Below are positions 7,777-16,492 of a DNA stretch of 64,000 nucleotides, piece by piece; the first letter of the stretch is position 1; every line of letters begins with the position of its first letter. The DNA lies in contig CANLXL010000003.1 in the NCBI GenBank assembly GCA_947495125.1, positions 1 through 64,000 of the forward strand. The letters are read 5' to 3'. The notes under the pieces are model-generated. The model did no database searches. It was given only the letters and a program-made list of their open reading frames with translations, and had not been told where the DNA came from. The position numbers and the translations under genes were made by a program. The DNA is from an uncultured Flaviramulus sp. (GTDB taxonomy: Bacteria > Bacteroidota > Bacteroidia > Flavobacteriales > Flavobacteriaceae).

Positions 7777-9298
7777 CTTTTAAGGCTTTGGTTTTTTCAT
7801 TGTTTTGATTGAAATTCTGCATCAACTGGTATACATAAGGAATTTGCTGCTGAAAACGGGTTAGAATATCATAGGAGATATTCTCACGACTAAAAGGCAC
7901 GACTTTAACGTATTCCTGAATGTTGTGCGCATTTCTACCGTATTTATAGTCGTATGGGAAACGCCCCTGGTCGTCAATAACATTATTAGCATTGTCTGTA
8001 TTGGCGACACTGATATAAAACTCGCTGTGTTTGATATCTCCTTTGGGATTAAATAACGCCTCGTTTTTTAAATATTCATGTAGCTCTTTAGCGGTATCTA
8101 CAGCCGGATCTATAAGTTTAATATTTTCCACCATAAAATCGCGATATAAATAGCCACCTTCTTTCCCTTTATAGTGATACAATTCTTTTAAAATCGCATG
8201 AATTTCATCCGTCATATAGGGGTAATGTGTGCACCCTAAAATGATTGATTTCAATTTATTATTGGTCTTAGATTGACGAATCTGTTCCATAAGGGTTACC
8301 ATATGGTAGCGCACATAATTTTTGGCATCGTTAATTTGAAGTATGGAACAATCATCAGATTTTTCAGTATCACAGAGCATTTTACTATTATCGAAATCGA
8401 AATTATAAATATCGAAAAGTGTTTTGTCTATTTTCACATCACCGTCTAAACTCGGACCTTTATAGTCATTACGTGGTTTCTTTAAGTTTTTATCGAAATA
8501 GTTTGGGTCTTCATCAACAGCTTCAGCAATGCCCACTCCACCTTGAGAAAACACTTCAATATTCCCGGTATAGCCTAATTCATCTTTAAACTTTAAAAGG
8601 GTATTGCTATAACCTTTAGATGCAACGGTTCCGGCGGTGGCCAAAACCCCAACAATGGCGTCTTCATCTTTTTCAAGACTTGCTAAGGTTCCTCTAACTC
8701 CGGCATCTATAACACCAATCACTTTTAAATTAGAATTCGCTTTTTTCAGAAACTCTTCGATATATTCTTTTCCGTAGGCTGTGGCCGTATTGCAGGCAAT
8801 CACCAGAGCCTTTACCGGTTGTTTATCGGTATTTACAGCCGTATCAGAAGCATCAGCATAGTATTTATTACTCATTAAAAACTGCGCGTCTTTAATGATA
8901 TGTTCATTCAGCAGATCGACCTTATGTTCTTTGGAATAATTCCCATAGGGCATATTGGCCTGATCACCCAAATAGATGAATGATTCTCTGTTAAAATCAA
9001 TCTCTCCATCACTTCCGGATTCGTAATTAGCGTTATTGTTTTCATCGTAATTCACAATGGCTTTTAATACGGTCAAACCACCGGTTCCCGAATCGAAAAC
9101 ACCTATGGGAAGACTGGTGTCTTTCTTGGGATAGTTATTAAAGTCAATATGATAAAAACTCTCCTTATCATTAATAATGGTATTAACAATATTCTCTTTT
9201 TTAAGCTCGTTTTGGGTACTCGACTTTTGTTGACTCCCTTCTTTACAGGCAATTGTTATAAGTGAGGCCATCGCCATCATTTGTAAATTACGTTTCAT
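7760..9298 (-). CDS. Exported glutamate racemase-like lipoprotein
   Basis: A 512-residue Asp/Glu racemase family protein with all key MurI-type motifs: GVFDSGTGGL (Asp69), VIACNTATAYG (Cys169) and GCTHYP (Cys356). The two cysteines are the acid/base pair that interconverts L- and D-glutamate. It is unusual in beginning with a lipoprotein signal (MKRNLQMM..SLITIAC, Cys18). It is also far longer than cytoplasmic MurI (about 260-290 residues) because of inserts near 85-160 and 255-330. Export argues against a role in cell-wall precursor synthesis and for catabolism of periplasmic D-glutamate. The ATG at 9298 is chosen over a TTG at 9304. It lies nine bases after the D-aminoacylase gene and overlaps the FN3 protein gene. 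Confidence 0.85.
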   Translation of the reverse strand: MKRNLQMMAMASLITIACKEGSQQKSSTQNELKKENIVNTIINDKESFYHIDFNNYPKKDTSLPIGVFDSGTGGLTVLKAIVNYDENNNANYESGSDGEIDFNRESFIYLGDQANMPYGNYSKEHKVDLLNEHIIKDAQFLMSNKYYADASDTAVNTDKQPVKALVIACNTATAYGKEYIEEFLKKANSNLKVIGVIDAGVRGTLASLEKDEDAIVGVLATAGTVASKGYSNTLLKFKDELGYTGNIEVFSQGGVGIAEAVDEDPNYFDKNLKKPRNDYKGPSLDGDVKIDKTLFDIYNFDFDNSKMLCDTEKSDDCSILQINDAKNYVRYHMVTLMEQIRQSKTNNKLKSIILGCTHYPYMTDEIHAILKELYHYKGKEGGYLYRDFMVENIKLIDPAVDTAKELHEYLKNEALFNPKGDIKHSEFYISVANTDNANNVIDDQGRFPYDYKYGRNAHNIQEYVKVVPFSRENISYDILTRFQQQIPYVYQLMQNFNQNNEKTKALKDESKI

Positions 9299-9307
9299 CG
9301 TCAATAC

Positions 9308-10885
9308 TTATTTTGTTAGAACTCTACCGTTTAATTTGTTTGTGAATTTTCCTTTTTCCACGGATAATTTTCCGTTTATTATGCTGTATTCCAATCCTTC
9401 GGAAAACTGAAAGGCATTGTTATAGTCTGCCTTGTCCCTGAATGTTTCCGGATTAAAAATGATAATGTCGGCGTAATAGCCTTCTTTGAGTTTTCCGCGA
9501 TTCGGAATTCTAAATATCTCTGCCGTTTTCGAGGTGCTACCGTTGATAAAAGTGGCCATATCAATCACCTTATCTTGCTTCACATATTTATGATATTTTC
9601 TGGGGAAGGAGCCATATTTTCTTGGGTGCCCTGTGTTACCATCCGATCCGGTTGTGACCCAGGGCTGTTTCATAAAATTGTGAATATCAGTTGGATTCAT
9701 ATTAAATGAAGCGACTCTTACATAACCCGATCTTAAAGCTTTGTAAACTGCTTTTTCAGGAGAAACTTTTAATGATTTAGAAATTTCAAGTACATTTTTT
9801 CCAACTAATGATGCGTCGGTTGCTTTTACAATCAACAGTTTGTCCGGTCCTCCACGGCGCGCTATATTCTGCTTAGTCTCTTCTAAAATCTGCTGTTTTA
9901 ATTCGGGATTATCAAACCGAATAAATAAAGAATCTTTACCACCACTTTCCGCCCAACGCGGCACCACAGCAGCTTTTAATCCTGTGGCCGAAGCATCGTA
10001 GGGATATTGATTTGCCGTAACGTCAATACCTTCTTCTCTGGCCTTTTCAATAAGCGCAATAATGTCCTTGCTTTGTTCCCAAACATCAACGCCTAAACAT
10101 TTTATGTGCGAAATATGTATGGGTAGTTTTGCTTGTCGACCTATTTCAATCGCTTCTTCAATAGCGGGGATTAACCCAACGGTATACGAACTCTCATCAC
10201 GTAAGTGCGTATCATAAAGTCCATTATTTTCTGAAACAGTTTTTGCTAAAGCAATAACTTCTTCAGTATTAGAATAACTGCCAGGTGAGTAAAACAATCC
10301 GGTTGACATACCAAAAGCTCCTGCACCCATTTCCTGTTGAACAAGGGCTTTCATTTTCAAAAGGTCCTGTTTGGATGCCTTCAGATCACTGATACCCATA
10401 ACCTGTTTTCTAACCGTTCCGTGACCAACAAGCAACACCGCATTCGTTCCAATACCATGAGCTTCGTATTTTTCCTTATATTCTGATGTTGGAAAAAAGC
10501 TGTCACCATCGTTACCAACCACAACGGTTGTTATGCCTTGAAATAAAAACGGTTTGTTATGAGATTTATCCGGGTCTTTTAACTCTCTATCGGCATGCGT
10601 ATGAGGGTCAATAAAACCCGGAGCTACTATTAATCCCTGAGCGTCTATCGTTCTTGAAGCTGTAATATTAACTGCACTTTCGTTGCCAATAAAAACGATT
10701 TTATCATCTTTTATGGCAACTGAAACGTTGCTTGGATCTAAACTAAGACCATTATAAACGGTTCCATTGGTTATTAGAATATCGGCGTCGACTCTTTCTT
10801 TTGAACAAGAAAAAATCAAAAGGAAAATCAAACAACTTATAATGTTGTTCCCTAAATGTATTTTATGTGTCTTATTATTATTCAT
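9308..10885 (-). CDS. N-acyl-D-amino-acid deacylase family amidohydrolase
   Basis: A 525-residue amidohydrolase-superfamily lipoprotein (signal LIFLLIFSC). The metal motif GFIDPHTHAD, GNDGDSFFP, HLRDES, HISHIKCLG and the C-terminal TTGSDGNTGHPRKYG are in the order seen in D-aminoacylases and N-acyl-D-glutamate/aspartate deacylases. The expected reaction is hydrolysis of N-acyl-D-amino acids to free D-amino acids in the periplasm. Its stop lies just before the racemase gene and its start overlaps the gamma-glutamyltransferase stop by eight bases, so the three are translationally linked. Neighbouring racemase and gamma-glutamyltransferase favour a D-glutamate-containing substrate; exact specificity is inferred. 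Confidence 0.88.
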   Translation of the reverse strand: MNNNKTHKIHLGNNIISCLIFLLIFSCSKERVDADILITNGTVYNGLSLDPSNVSVAIKDDKIVFIGNESAVNITASRTIDAQGLIVAPGFIDPHTHADRELKDPDKSHNKPFLFQGITTVVVGNDGDSFFPTSEYKEKYEAHGIGTNAVLLVGHGTVRKQVMGISDLKASKQDLLKMKALVQQEMGAGAFGMSTGLFYSPGSYSNTEEVIALAKTVSENNGLYDTHLRDESSYTVGLIPAIEEAIEIGRQAKLPIHISHIKCLGVDVWEQSKDIIALIEKAREEGIDVTANQYPYDASATGLKAAVVPRWAESGGKDSLFIRFDNPELKQQILEETKQNIARRGGPDKLLIVKATDASLVGKNVLEISKSLKVSPEKAVYKALRSGYVRVASFNMNPTDIHNFMKQPWVTTGSDGNTGHPRKYGSFPRKYHKYVKQDKVIDMATFINGSTSKTAEIFRIPNRGKLKEGYYADIIIFNPETFRDKADYNNAFQFSEGLEYSIINGKLSVEKGKFTNKLNGRVLTK

Positions 10886-12527
10886 ACCTTACTGTTATTG
10901 TTGTACCATCACGTCTGGGATCTGCCGCCGCTTTCCATTGGCCATTCCTATATTCGATCGCATGAACCCCCCCGAAGTAGGCGTTCAGTCCGGATTTATT
11001 AGTTAGGTCATAATCCGGAAAAGTTATTTTAAACTTTTTGCTTCTAATTTCCTGAAGATATTTTGAAGTTATATTCTCGTCTTCTATATAAGCGAGGTTT
11101 CTAATCGCATGAACACGAGGCTCCTTAATAACATCTGTAATACTCATTTGGCTATCTACCCATAATTGAATTAATTGTGAAATGGTTGAAACAATACGCT
11201 TACTTCCGGGCGTACCAATTACCAATACATTTTTACCATCTTTTTTAACAAGGCTCGGGCTCATGGATGAAGGGATATTAACATTAGGCTCTAAAGACTT
11301 ATTAAGACCAAAACCCATTAATGATTTTAAATAACTATTATAGAAAAAGCCTAATTTTTTAGTGGATGTTAATGAGCCAAAATAGGCACCAACACTAGAA
11401 GTTACACTTACTGCGATTCCTGCTTTATCTGTTATAGAGAAATGCGTGGTTTCTCCTTGTCCTTTCTCTTCAGCCTCTTGATTAACCTTTACCGTGTTAT
11501 CGGTATTTTCAAATAAAGCCTTTGCATATTTTTTTGAGATTTTCTTATTTATTTCAGACTGAAAATTACTATAATCTTTTATCGCATTATCTAACCTATC
11601 ATTATGACTTATATTAAGCACATGAAGTAATGCTAAAGTTCTTTCATTGGTATTTTCTTTTAAGTCATTTACATCATATTGTTCAAGCAAATTTAGAACT
11701 TGTAGTACTTGCCAACCACCTCCCGGAGGAACGAAAGAATAAATATCATACCCTCTGTAATTAACATGTAAAGGTTTATGTTCTTTTGGCTCTGGAAAGT
11801 GATATAAATCATCATAGGTGATCCAACCTCCATTAGTTTTAAAATCCTTGGCCATTTCCCTTGCTATGCTCCCTTTATAAAAGTCATCACCGCCATTTGC
11901 GGCTAATTGTTTTAAGGTCCTAGCTAAAGTGGGTTGCTTAATAATATCTCCAATAGCGGGAATCTCATTGTCTACCAGTAGTTCTCTATTGTGATATGGG
12001 TTATCTATAAACTTTTGCTGTACTCTTTTAAACACATGGTGTCTATGAACTCCATTTATAAAACCTTTTTCTGCATAATGAATTGCCGGTTCTAATAATT
12101 CTTCCCATTTTAATCGACCACTTCCATACTTTTTCCAGACATAGCTTAAAATTTTTACCTGCGAAGGTATAGAGACTTGCTTGTAGAATGTAAGATCTTC
12201 TTTTTCTATGTTTGAATCTAAAATCGTTGGTGTTAATGAAATACCTCCTATAGCAATGGGTTCTTGATTAGGAAGTGACAAAATCATCATTGTTCTACCT
12301 CCTATGCCCGACATAGCCGGTTCTGTGACGCCTAAAGTAAAAGCAACAGCAACAGCGGCATCCACTGCATTACCTCCTTTTTTTAAGATTTGTGCTCCAG
12401 ATGCTGTTGCTTCCGGAGTTGCTGAAGATACTAATCCTAAGGGCTCATTTTGGGCTAAGGCAACATTAAAGCATAGTATACTTATTGATACTGAGGTTAT
12501 CAGGTGTATTATTTTCAATGATTGCAT
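10878..12527 (-). CDS. ggt: Gamma-glutamyltransferase
   Basis: A 549-residue Ntn-hydrolase with a Sec signal peptide (cleavage near NVALAQ). The large-subunit region has GGNAVDAAVAVAFTLGVTEP and GIGGRTMMILSL. The autoprocessing site is GQGETTHFSITD, where the first Thr of TTHFS becomes the nucleophile of the small subunit. The substrate glycine loop is close to IGTPGSKRIV. The enzyme cleaves gamma-glutamyl bonds of glutathione, gamma-glutamyl peptides or poly-gamma-glutamate ends in the periplasm. It sits 15 bases after an M14 carboxypeptidase gene and overlaps the D-aminoacylase gene by eight bases. The gene's place in a SusCD operon points to an imported gamma-glutamyl polymer or peptide rather than glutathione turnover alone. 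Confidence 0.93.
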   Translation of the reverse strand: MQSLKIIHLITSVSISILCFNVALAQNEPLGLVSSATPEATASGAQILKKGGNAVDAAVAVAFTLGVTEPAMSGIGGRTMMILSLPNQEPIAIGGISLTPTILDSNIEKEDLTFYKQVSIPSQVKILSYVWKKYGSGRLKWEELLEPAIHYAEKGFINGVHRHHVFKRVQQKFIDNPYHNRELLVDNEIPAIGDIIKQPTLARTLKQLAANGGDDFYKGSIAREMAKDFKTNGGWITYDDLYHFPEPKEHKPLHVNYRGYDIYSFVPPGGGWQVLQVLNLLEQYDVNDLKENTNERTLALLHVLNISHNDRLDNAIKDYSNFQSEINKKISKKYAKALFENTDNTVKVNQEAEEKGQGETTHFSITDKAGIAVSVTSSVGAYFGSLTSTKKLGFFYNSYLKSLMGFGLNKSLEPNVNIPSSMSPSLVKKDGKNVLVIGTPGSKRIVSTISQLIQLWVDSQMSITDVIKEPRVHAIRNLAYIEDENITSKYLQEIRSKKFKITFPDYDLTNKSGLNAYFGGVHAIEYRNGQWKAAADPRRDGTTITVRYE

Positions 12528-12542
12528 AGGCTTAATTTTAAA

Positions 12543-13769
12543 CTATTTATTTAGTAATACACGCATCATCTGTTCTGCCGTAACCTTACCAATAACTTGT
12601 ATCCTGTCTTTGGGTGTTGCATCTCCAATTTCATAGGTTATTCCTGTGGCGTTATGCCCATATAAAAACCACCCTTTGGATACGGGTTTTGTACTATTTC
12701 CTGCAGCTTCATTAACTTTATAACCTTCTATATTCGCTTCTAAAGCTGTAAACCATGTTTCTATAAAATTGGGTAATGTGGTTCCTTCTCTAATCTTATT
12801 GGTATAAAAGACATCTTCATACGTGGAATGAAAATCCAAACCTAAAATCAATTTGGCATTATTCCTTTTCATCGTTTTCGTAATAAATTTCACGGTTTGT
12901 TTTACTTCCGGTTGGTTATAAACAGACCAGTCTCTGTTCGTATCAATACCATTAGCATTATGGCGCCAATTCCCGAGGTCTACACCATCAGGATTCAATA
13001 TTGGAAAAGCCAATACGCGATATTGATTCAAAAATGTATCTGAAAGTTCCGAATCATTTAATATGGTTTTTAGGAATTCCTGAAAAGCAAAATAACCGGT
13101 AACTTCCGGAGGATGCTGACGCGTAAATAGCACAATGATATCCTTGCCTTTTTTGTCTCCTTTATAAATGTCAAGAACCGGTAAATCACGTCCTAACTTT
13201 GATTTTCCGTAATGACTAAAATGAACATAACTTTCTTTCCCTTTGATTAAGTTCGTGTACCATGTTTTAACGTCTGTTGATGCATTAATTTCTTGTGCCG
13301 CAACCATAACAGGAGATTTAGTTAAATTGAGCTTTACCGTAACAATACTATCATTTCTGAACACATTTGTGGAGTCTAAAACATGCCATGCTTTATCCCT
13401 TTTCAACTTCGGAATATAGCGATGTTTATACCCTTTTGGATATTCAAATCTAAAATAAAACGGCTTCGGTGTATTGGACCAAGCTTTAAATGCATAATAC
13501 GCGCTATTATTAATCGGTTCGTTTTCCGGGTTAATTAAAAGCATAGCGGTACTATCGTTCGCCTTTTTTAATCCGTTTAATCTTGCGCCATCAAAATCAT
13601 TACTCACATAAACACCTAAATCGCTTAAAGCATAGGTTTGTTTTATTTGAATTGAAATAGGCTTATCAGTTGTATCTACAGGTGTTTTAAAAGCAACGGT
13701 ATCTAAACTTTTACAACCTACAATGGTTAAAAAAATGAATAAAAGGGAACTGCTGTAAAATGGTTTCAT
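12543..13769 (-). CDS. M14 family zinc carboxypeptidase (lipoprotein)
   Basis: A 408-residue lipoprotein (FIFLTIVGC, Cys19). An N-terminal beta domain of about 165 residues precedes an M14 peptidase domain. The zinc ligands are visible as FTRQHPPE (His and Glu) and LDFHSTYED (His). GNWRHNANGIDTNRDW carries the substrate-binding Arg and Asn-Arg, and GITYEIGD has the catalytic Glu. The build is that of Nna1-type or gamma-glutamyl-cleaving M14 peptidases. It is a paralogue of the next gene upstream, from which it is 11 bases away. It probably trims imported peptides in the periplasm. The presence of two related carboxypeptidases with gamma-glutamyltransferase suggests sequential cleavage of glutamyl chains. 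Confidence 0.9.
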   Translation of the reverse strand: MKPFYSSSLLFIFLTIVGCKSLDTVAFKTPVDTTDKPISIQIKQTYALSDLGVYVSNDFDGARLNGLKKANDSTAMLLINPENEPINNSAYYAFKAWSNTPKPFYFRFEYPKGYKHRYIPKLKRDKAWHVLDSTNVFRNDSIVTVKLNLTKSPVMVAAQEINASTDVKTWYTNLIKGKESYVHFSHYGKSKLGRDLPVLDIYKGDKKGKDIIVLFTRQHPPEVTGYFAFQEFLKTILNDSELSDTFLNQYRVLAFPILNPDGVDLGNWRHNANGIDTNRDWSVYNQPEVKQTVKFITKTMKRNNAKLILGLDFHSTYEDVFYTNKIREGTTLPNFIETWFTALEANIEGYKVNEAAGNSTKPVSKGWFLYGHNATGITYEIGDATPKDRIQVIGKVTAEQMMRVLLNK

Positions 13770-13780
13770 AAGTATACTTT

Positions 13781-14929
13781 TTAATCATTATTAATTAGTG
13801 TTGCCATAAATTCCCGGGCATAAACTTGAGCTCTTTCTTTGATGATGGCTCTATCTATTTCATCGCCTTCTTCATAAGTCACTGCCTCACAATTGAACGT
13901 TTTAAAGAAATAATTATAACAATATGGCAGATCCTGGCTTCGTCTTCTGGCTTCAACCTTAAAGGATGAATTCTTCTCAATCCGATGAATCCATTTAGGA
14001 ATAAGTTTACTCGTTTTAGTTTCATTTAGAGAATCTAAAACCAACAGGTAGGGCCCTGAATACGAGGTGTGAAAATCGATGGCAAATTGAATACTTTTAC
14101 CCTTATTGGTTTTATCGGTCAAATAGTTTGCGACCATTTGGGTTTCCGGCTGTGTAAAATCCGCCCAATCTCTATTGAGGTCTTTACCATTGGCGTTGTG
14201 TCTCCAATTGCCCATGTCTGCCCCATCCGGATTCAGTAATGGAAAGGTGTATATATTATACTTACTTCTAAATGTCCTTGCTACTTTAGAGTCGCTCAAT
14301 AATGCTTCATAAAACGCTTTAAAACCGATAGTCCCGCCAGGAATTTCAGGAGGATGTTGCCTTGTTATTAAAACAATCGCATTTACTGCACTACTATCCT
14401 CAACTTCTAAAACATAGTTGTTTTTCTTTAATACTGTTTTTCCGGCAATCACCTTCTTAATTTTCGGATGCCGAATTTGTAGCTCGTCAATCCATAAATA
14501 GGTGTCTTCTGATGATTCTACCTCCTGTGCGGCAACATACAATCTTTCATTAGAAACGGGTAGTCGTAATTTGGCTATCCCTTTAGCTGTATCGATATGA
14601 ATTCTATTTTTCTCAATGGGTTTCCATAGTTTCTTATCCGCACTTAATTTAGGAATGTACCGATGCTTATACTTACCATAGATGAGGTTTAATTCTATCT
14701 CTTTAACGACCTTAGAACTAATGCCAAAAGCGAACCACGGACTCTTATTTACAGGTTCGAATGCGGGAGCAATGTAGGCATTGTATTGGTTTTCTCCCGT
14801 TTTCTCAACTTCGGTCAATTTTGACCCTTGAAAGTCTGTATAAAAGGTGATGTCGTCAGTTACAACCTTATTGCAGCCAAATAGGCTAAATAATGCAGCG
14901 ACATAAAAAACACATTGAAAATGCTTCAT
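13781..14929 (-). CDS. M14 family zinc carboxypeptidase (lipoprotein), paralogue
   Basis: A 382-residue lipoprotein (ALFSLFGC) with the same layout as its downstream neighbour: a beta domain, then an M14 domain with ITRQHPPEIPGG, NWRHNANGKDLNRDWADF, IDFHTSYSG and TYEEGDE. All zinc, substrate and catalytic residues are present, so both copies should be active. It is the first enzyme gene after susD, behind a 154-base gap with a strong hairpin. The 11-base gap to the second carboxypeptidase and the sequence similarity point to an old tandem duplication with divergence of substrate preference. Confidence 0.9.
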   Translation of the reverse strand: MKHFQCVFYVAALFSLFGCNKVVTDDITFYTDFQGSKLTEVEKTGENQYNAYIAPAFEPVNKSPWFAFGISSKVVKEIELNLIYGKYKHRYIPKLSADKKLWKPIEKNRIHIDTAKGIAKLRLPVSNERLYVAAQEVESSEDTYLWIDELQIRHPKIKKVIAGKTVLKKNNYVLEVEDSSAVNAIVLITRQHPPEIPGGTIGFKAFYEALLSDSKVARTFRSKYNIYTFPLLNPDGADMGNWRHNANGKDLNRDWADFTQPETQMVANYLTDKTNKGKSIQFAIDFHTSYSGPYLLVLDSLNETKTSKLIPKWIHRIEKNSSFKVEARRRSQDLPYCYNYFFKTFNCEAVTYEEGDEIDRAIIKERAQVYAREFMATLINND

Positions 14930-15012
14930 ATCGATTCGATATTTACTTTAATAATTGGTATCGTATCTCAGGTAACGGGTGAATATGACCATTCGCCGTC
15001 ATCACTTAAAAT

Positions 15013-15056
15013 TAGAGGTTATCCTATAAAAAGAAAGACTTATAAAATAACCTCTA
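15013..15056 (-). terminator. Hairpin between susD and the peptidase genes
   Basis: TAGAGGTTAT at 15013-15022 pairs perfectly with ATAACCTCTA at 15047-15056; a smaller TATAA-type stem can form inside the loop. On the leftward transcript it falls about 30 bases after the SusD stop codon and ahead of the M14 genes. There is no strong T-run, so a partial terminator or an mRNA-processing/stabilising element is likely. Equivalent hairpins follow the other two susD genes. Confidence 0.45.
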
Positions 15057-15083
15057 TAAACTAACTAAATCAAAAATTTAATC

Positions 15084-16481
15084 TTATTGATTTACCGGGG
15101 TCTTCACAAAAATATCCGCAACACCAGGTACATTGTCACCATTTGTATTTTCCTCATCAAAAGGATACAAAAAGCGTTCGGGATGTTGAGACCCGGTATT
15201 CAATGGTACCGGAACCTGAATCGCTGCAGGGTCTTTTTTAGTTCTCCTTAAATCGTTAAAGCTTAAAATATCAGCAAAGAATGATACATGACGTTCTTCC
15301 AGAATTTCTCGTAATAGCGCATCTTCTTTAGATAATGATCCGTCTACATTTTCTATGCCGGTAGCAAGAAAGTCGGCTTCAACATAATCGTCATAAACAC
15401 CAGAACTTGTAGAGAAATACACCCCATTTCTTAAATTGGCTCTATGTTCATTTAATTTAGCCAAAGCAGCATCAAAATTAGCTGAATTTGAACGCAATGA
15501 GGCCTCTGCCCAAGTCAATATATTTTCCTGATAAGAAATTTGATTCATAGGTTCATTATTTGCCGCAATACCTGATAGATTTATATCTACACCATCATAA
15601 TAATAAGCGGCACGATCTGCTTCATCTGTTTTTGCGTTATTTCTGCTACCTGTCCCGCTTCCTATGAGATCAATTAAAAATGATCCGTCGGTTGTTAAAT
15701 CGTCAGGGAAACTCCCTGTAAAAAATTGGTTTAATAAATTGGTATCACCTGTTAAAACAACTGCCGGCGGGTAATATTTCATAGATTCAGATTCAGATGA
15801 TATCCCATTTTGTGCTGCAGTAGCTGCACTGGCATAGTCTCTAACATCTAAATACAATCTTGCTTTTAAGGTATAAGCAGCTTTAACCCACTTGTTGGCA
15901 TCACCTCCAAAGTAAAGATCTTCACTTATACCACCTCCTGCTCCAGAGGATTGGAGATCCGAAATGGCCTCATCCAATAAACTCTGTAAAGCATTGTAAA
16001 CATCAACCTGGTTATCATACTTTGGCGTAGGGATCTCGTCGTTGCTCGCTTCTGAATATGGCACATCGCCAAATACATTAGCTGCTGTTCCCACGGCATG
16101 AGCCTCCAACACTTTTGAAGCCCCATAGAAAAAATCTTTATTGGTAACTTCGATACCGCTTCTTATTTCTCTGGCTTGCTTAACCACACCCACATAAATA
16201 TTACGCCATGGTGTATTCGAATTGGTGTTTCCGTATTCGTAATTTTGTATTGGAGCAAATCTACCAGAACCCACAAAATTGCCGGTCCAAACACCAGCAG
16301 CCCAATTTAAATAACCGGATTGTGCCGTTATATTTGCTAATTGTATCCCTGTAAATAAGGTTTGCCCATCAACAGTTCCAATTTTATTGGGGTCGATGTC
16401 ATTTATATCTTCAACAACACTTTGACATGCCACAAGGCATACTAAGGCTGTAATTATTAAACTTGTTTTAAATAATCGCAT
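15084..16481 (-). CDS. SusD/RagB family outer-membrane lipoprotein
   Basis: A 465-residue surface lipoprotein (signal ending LVCLVAC) that serves as the substrate-capturing lid of the adjacent SusC pore. It has the helical TPR-like SusD core: PWRNIYVGVVKQAREI, ASKVLEAHAVGTAANVFGDV, KAAYTLKARLYLDVRDYASA. The typical late segment EILEERHVSFFADILSFNDL is also present. Ligand-binding loops vary too much for the substrate to be read. The ATG at 16481 is chosen over a TTG at 16487. It lies 11 bases after susC. The downstream genes are peptidases and glutamyl enzymes rather than glycosidases, so the ligand is probably a peptide-like polymer. Confidence 0.93.
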   Translation of the reverse strand: MRLFKTSLIITALVCLVACQSVVEDINDIDPNKIGTVDGQTLFTGIQLANITAQSGYLNWAAGVWTGNFVGSGRFAPIQNYEYGNTNSNTPWRNIYVGVVKQAREIRSGIEVTNKDFFYGASKVLEAHAVGTAANVFGDVPYSEASNDEIPTPKYDNQVDVYNALQSLLDEAISDLQSSGAGGGISEDLYFGGDANKWVKAAYTLKARLYLDVRDYASAATAAQNGISSESESMKYYPPAVVLTGDTNLLNQFFTGSFPDDLTTDGSFLIDLIGSGTGSRNNAKTDEADRAAYYYDGVDINLSGIAANNEPMNQISYQENILTWAEASLRSNSANFDAALAKLNEHRANLRNGVYFSTSSGVYDDYVEADFLATGIENVDGSLSKEDALLREILEERHVSFFADILSFNDLRRTKKDPAAIQVPVPLNTGSQHPERFLYPFDEENTNGDNVPGVADIFVKTPVNQ

Positions 16482-16492
16482 AATCAATTTTT

